From: an uncultured Treponema sp.
GTDB lineage: Bacteria > Spirochaetota > Spirochaetia > Treponematales > Treponemataceae
Reading direction: 5' to 3'
DNA: 6,582 bases
NCBI GenBank assembly: GCA_934667505.1
Contig: CAKULY010000047.1
Span: forward strand, 1-6,582
In this document: one piece after another, positions 5,050-6,582 of the stretch
Layout: every line of letters starts with the position of its first letter
Numbering within the stretch: position 1 is the first letter of the stretch
The notes under the pieces: generated by a model
Databases searched by the model: none
What the model saw: only the letters and a program-made list of their open reading frames with translations
Told to the model about the DNA's origin: nothing
Position numbers and translations under genes: made by a program

Positions 5050-6582
5050 CTATTTACCCAAAGCAGACTTAATCACTTTTATTCCAGTTTCACCTAAAAC
5101 TTGCTTTACAGCATCTTTAATCGCTTTTTTAGCAACAAGCTTAGGATCTACAACAATGTTGCAAAGCATCTCTAGGGCATTACTTTCATCCTCAGTCTCA
5201 GTAAAGACTTCAAACAAAATTGGATTCTCATTCTTTTCTGATGATAAGAACTTGTCAACAACTGCAAGGAACTCTTCTTTATTACTTGCACTAAGGTATT
5301 CATAACCCAAGTCAGTGGCATAATCCCTTACCAACTTATGGGATTTGTTCCCATAGTGACCAGCTGCAGCAATATATCTATCCGCCTCTTCACCCAGAAA
5401 ATTACATGGATGATTGTAATTGCGAAATTCATTACCTTTACCATTATTGATAAGCATAATGCGAACATTATTACCCACATGACGATTGCCCACTACATTC
5501 ATATCGTAGAAGAAGGCCAAGTCACCGAAAATCCCAATGTATGTTTTGTTAGGATTTACCAATGATGCTCCTATCAAGGTTGAAACTCCACCATCTATTC
5601 CAAATCCTCCAACATTGCACTTGGCTTGGATTCCTGCAGGCAGTTTAAAGAAGTTCCATGAGCGGAGACTATGGTATATGCCAAAATGCAATTCACAATG
5701 ATCCGGTAACTTTCCGACCATTTGCTGTGCCATCCAAATGTTACTGAAAGGTAAATCAGGGATCTTAGCCTCCAACTTTTTAATCTCTTCATTCAAACTT
5801 TCTAGATATTCACTATGGGAGGCATTTTCTTGCGAATAATGCTTGAAAAAAGCAATCTCTGGCATCATAAATACCCTTCTGAGATTTCCAAAAGAATCTC
5901 GTAAGGCACCATCAGGACTTACTCTCCATGAATGTTTGGTGTTAATCGTAAACTGATCACCAGAGACCTCACCAATGTGTATGCATAGATTTGCAGTAGA
6001 AAGAGGAGAACTCCATTGTTTCTGGCAGAAGACCAACTGCCCTTGTACTTCATATTTTCCTCGATAACCACTGGTGTGGTCACAACAAACGACAGCATCG
6101 TAGGTAGCACAAAAAGCATCGATAGCATCGGTCAACTCTTCAGTAAAGTTAGCATGTGATCCGATTCTGACTACAATCTTACCATCTCTCGGTATCTTTG
6201 GCCATTCTTTGTCGAAGACAGTATGTCTATAAATCGCATGAACTGGCGGAATCACGCTTACACTAAAGTCTTGACTATACTTCGTGTACATATTGATATG
6301 TGCAGGTCCACCACCATTCAATGTCAAAGCCAGCATCGCCTTGTTTGCCTCAATCTCGCAATAACGCTCGTCTTCCGAATCTTTAACCATAGGTATGGTT
6401 ACACTTTCCATAGCGATGTCATTTGGTATGTTACGGCGATCGATTTGCTGATCGATCAGATGACCTACTTTGTGATTACCTCTAGATGAAGTTATGGCAA
6501 GAACTGGTAGTTTGCGATAATATGCCTCCGTCAATCCTGGCATATAGTTTCGGGAAGCTGTAGCACCAGTACAACTGATAAC
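5050..6582 (-). CDS. ThDP-dependent enzyme with MenD-like fold, 5'-partial
   Basis: The 510 visible residues continue in frame to the window edge, so the start and about 60-80 N-terminal residues, including the catalytic glutamate region, are outside. Numbered from the first visible codon: ISCTGATASRNYMPGLTEAY (2-21) belongs to the pyrimidine-binding domain, which ends near GGGPAHINM (90-98). A middle Rossmann-like domain spans about 120-230. The pyrophosphate domain carries NVGGFGIDGG (323-332), matching the MenD motif NRGxSGIDG, and the ThDP motif GDL-x24-NN (353-380). The family decarboxylates 2-oxo acids and may transfer the resulting unit to an acceptor. Location suggests making or modifying a sugar or other precursor of the polymer, not menaquinone. 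MenD substrate-binding positions look changed. Residues after about 475 form a lysine-rich helical tail. GC was about 38-42% in three of four 60-base lines sampled (27% in the other), against about 30% in much of the later genes. Phosphonopyruvate decarboxylase is related but shorter. Confidence 0.88.
   Translation of the reverse strand, partial: VISCTGATASRNYMPGLTEAYYRKLPVLAITSSRGNHKVGHLIDQQIDRRNIPNDIAMESVTIPMVKDSEDERYCEIEANKAMLALTLNGGGPAHINMYTKYSQDFSVSVIPPVHAIYRHTVFDKEWPKIPRDGKIVVRIGSHANFTEELTDAIDAFCATYDAVVCCDHTSGYRGKYEVQGQLVFCQKQWSSPLSTANLCIHIGEVSGDQFTINTKHSWRVSPDGALRDSFGNLRRVFMMPEIAFFKHYSQENASHSEYLESLNEEIKKLEAKIPDLPFSNIWMAQQMVGKLPDHCELHFGIYHSLRSWNFFKLPAGIQAKCNVGGFGIDGGVSTLIGASLVNPNKTYIGIFGDLAFFYDMNVVGNRHVGNNVRIMLINNGKGNEFRNYNHPCNFLGEEADRYIAAAGHYGNKSHKLVRDYATDLGYEYLSASNKEEFLAVVDKFLSSEKNENPILFEVFTETEDESNALEMLCNIVVDPKLVAKKAIKDAVKQVLGETGIKVIKSALGK

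Noticed and set aside
5009..5305. Plus-strand 98-codon open frame overlapping the end of the ThDP-enzyme gene
   Set aside because: Most of it is antisense to well-conserved coding sequence and it has no family signature.
6430..6463. GATCGAT-rich palindromic stretch as a possible operator or recombination site
   Set aside because: It is explained by the codons for LIDQQIDRR within the ThDP enzyme; no matching copy is seen elsewhere in the window.

Overview
The window is a piece of a surface-polysaccharide (capsule, exopolysaccharide or O-antigen type) biosynthesis locus. Every gene I can support is on the minus strand, so transcription runs from position 6582 towards 1. The AT-rich genes, the A/T-rich sequence before starts in place of clear Shine-Dalgarno boxes, the EpsG-type polymerase, the mix of GT2 enzymes and the polysaccharide pyruvyl transferase all suggest a gut-type Bacteroidota (Bacteroides, Phocaeicola or Prevotella relatives). 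This is inferred from family make-up; the window has no rRNA or marker gene to prove it.

Layout in transcription order. (1) 6582-5050: a large thiamine-diphosphate enzyme of the MenD fold. Its first residues lie outside the window, and it is somewhat richer in GC than the genes after it in the lines I counted. (2) 5049-4733: a 317-bp gap with no intact gene. It holds two adjacent open stretches in different frames that look like a decayed small gene, and one weak Bacteroides-type promoter match. (3) 4732-3596: a polysaccharide pyruvyl transferase. (4) 3526-2702: a GT2 glycosyltransferase. (5) 2697-1540: an EpsG-family membrane polymerase. (6) 1528-572: a second GT2 glycosyltransferase. (7) 570-70: a third GT2 of a different subfamily, cut to about half its usual length. 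(8) 69-1: a GC-richer segment with a strong inverted repeat and an AAGGAG at the very edge, best read as the end of an inserted mobile element.

How it works together: the glycosyltransferases would build a lipid-linked repeat unit on the inner face of the cytoplasmic membrane, the pyruvyl transferase would add a pyruvate ketal to one sugar, and the EpsG/Wzy-like protein would polymerise flipped units. The ThDP enzyme probably makes or modifies an unusual precursor, by decarboxylation of a 2-oxo acid or C2 transfer; its substrate is unknown. The four genes from 3526 to 70 are spaced 1 to 11 bases apart and look like one transcriptional unit. Loss of the last glycosyltransferase may have changed or shortened the repeat unit in this strain.

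The most interesting points are the MenD-like enzyme placed in a polysaccharide locus and apparently lacking MenD substrate-binding arginines, the interrupted glycosyltransferase, and the gene remnant in the 317-bp gap. I see no CRISPR array, tRNA, rRNA or complete insertion sequence.
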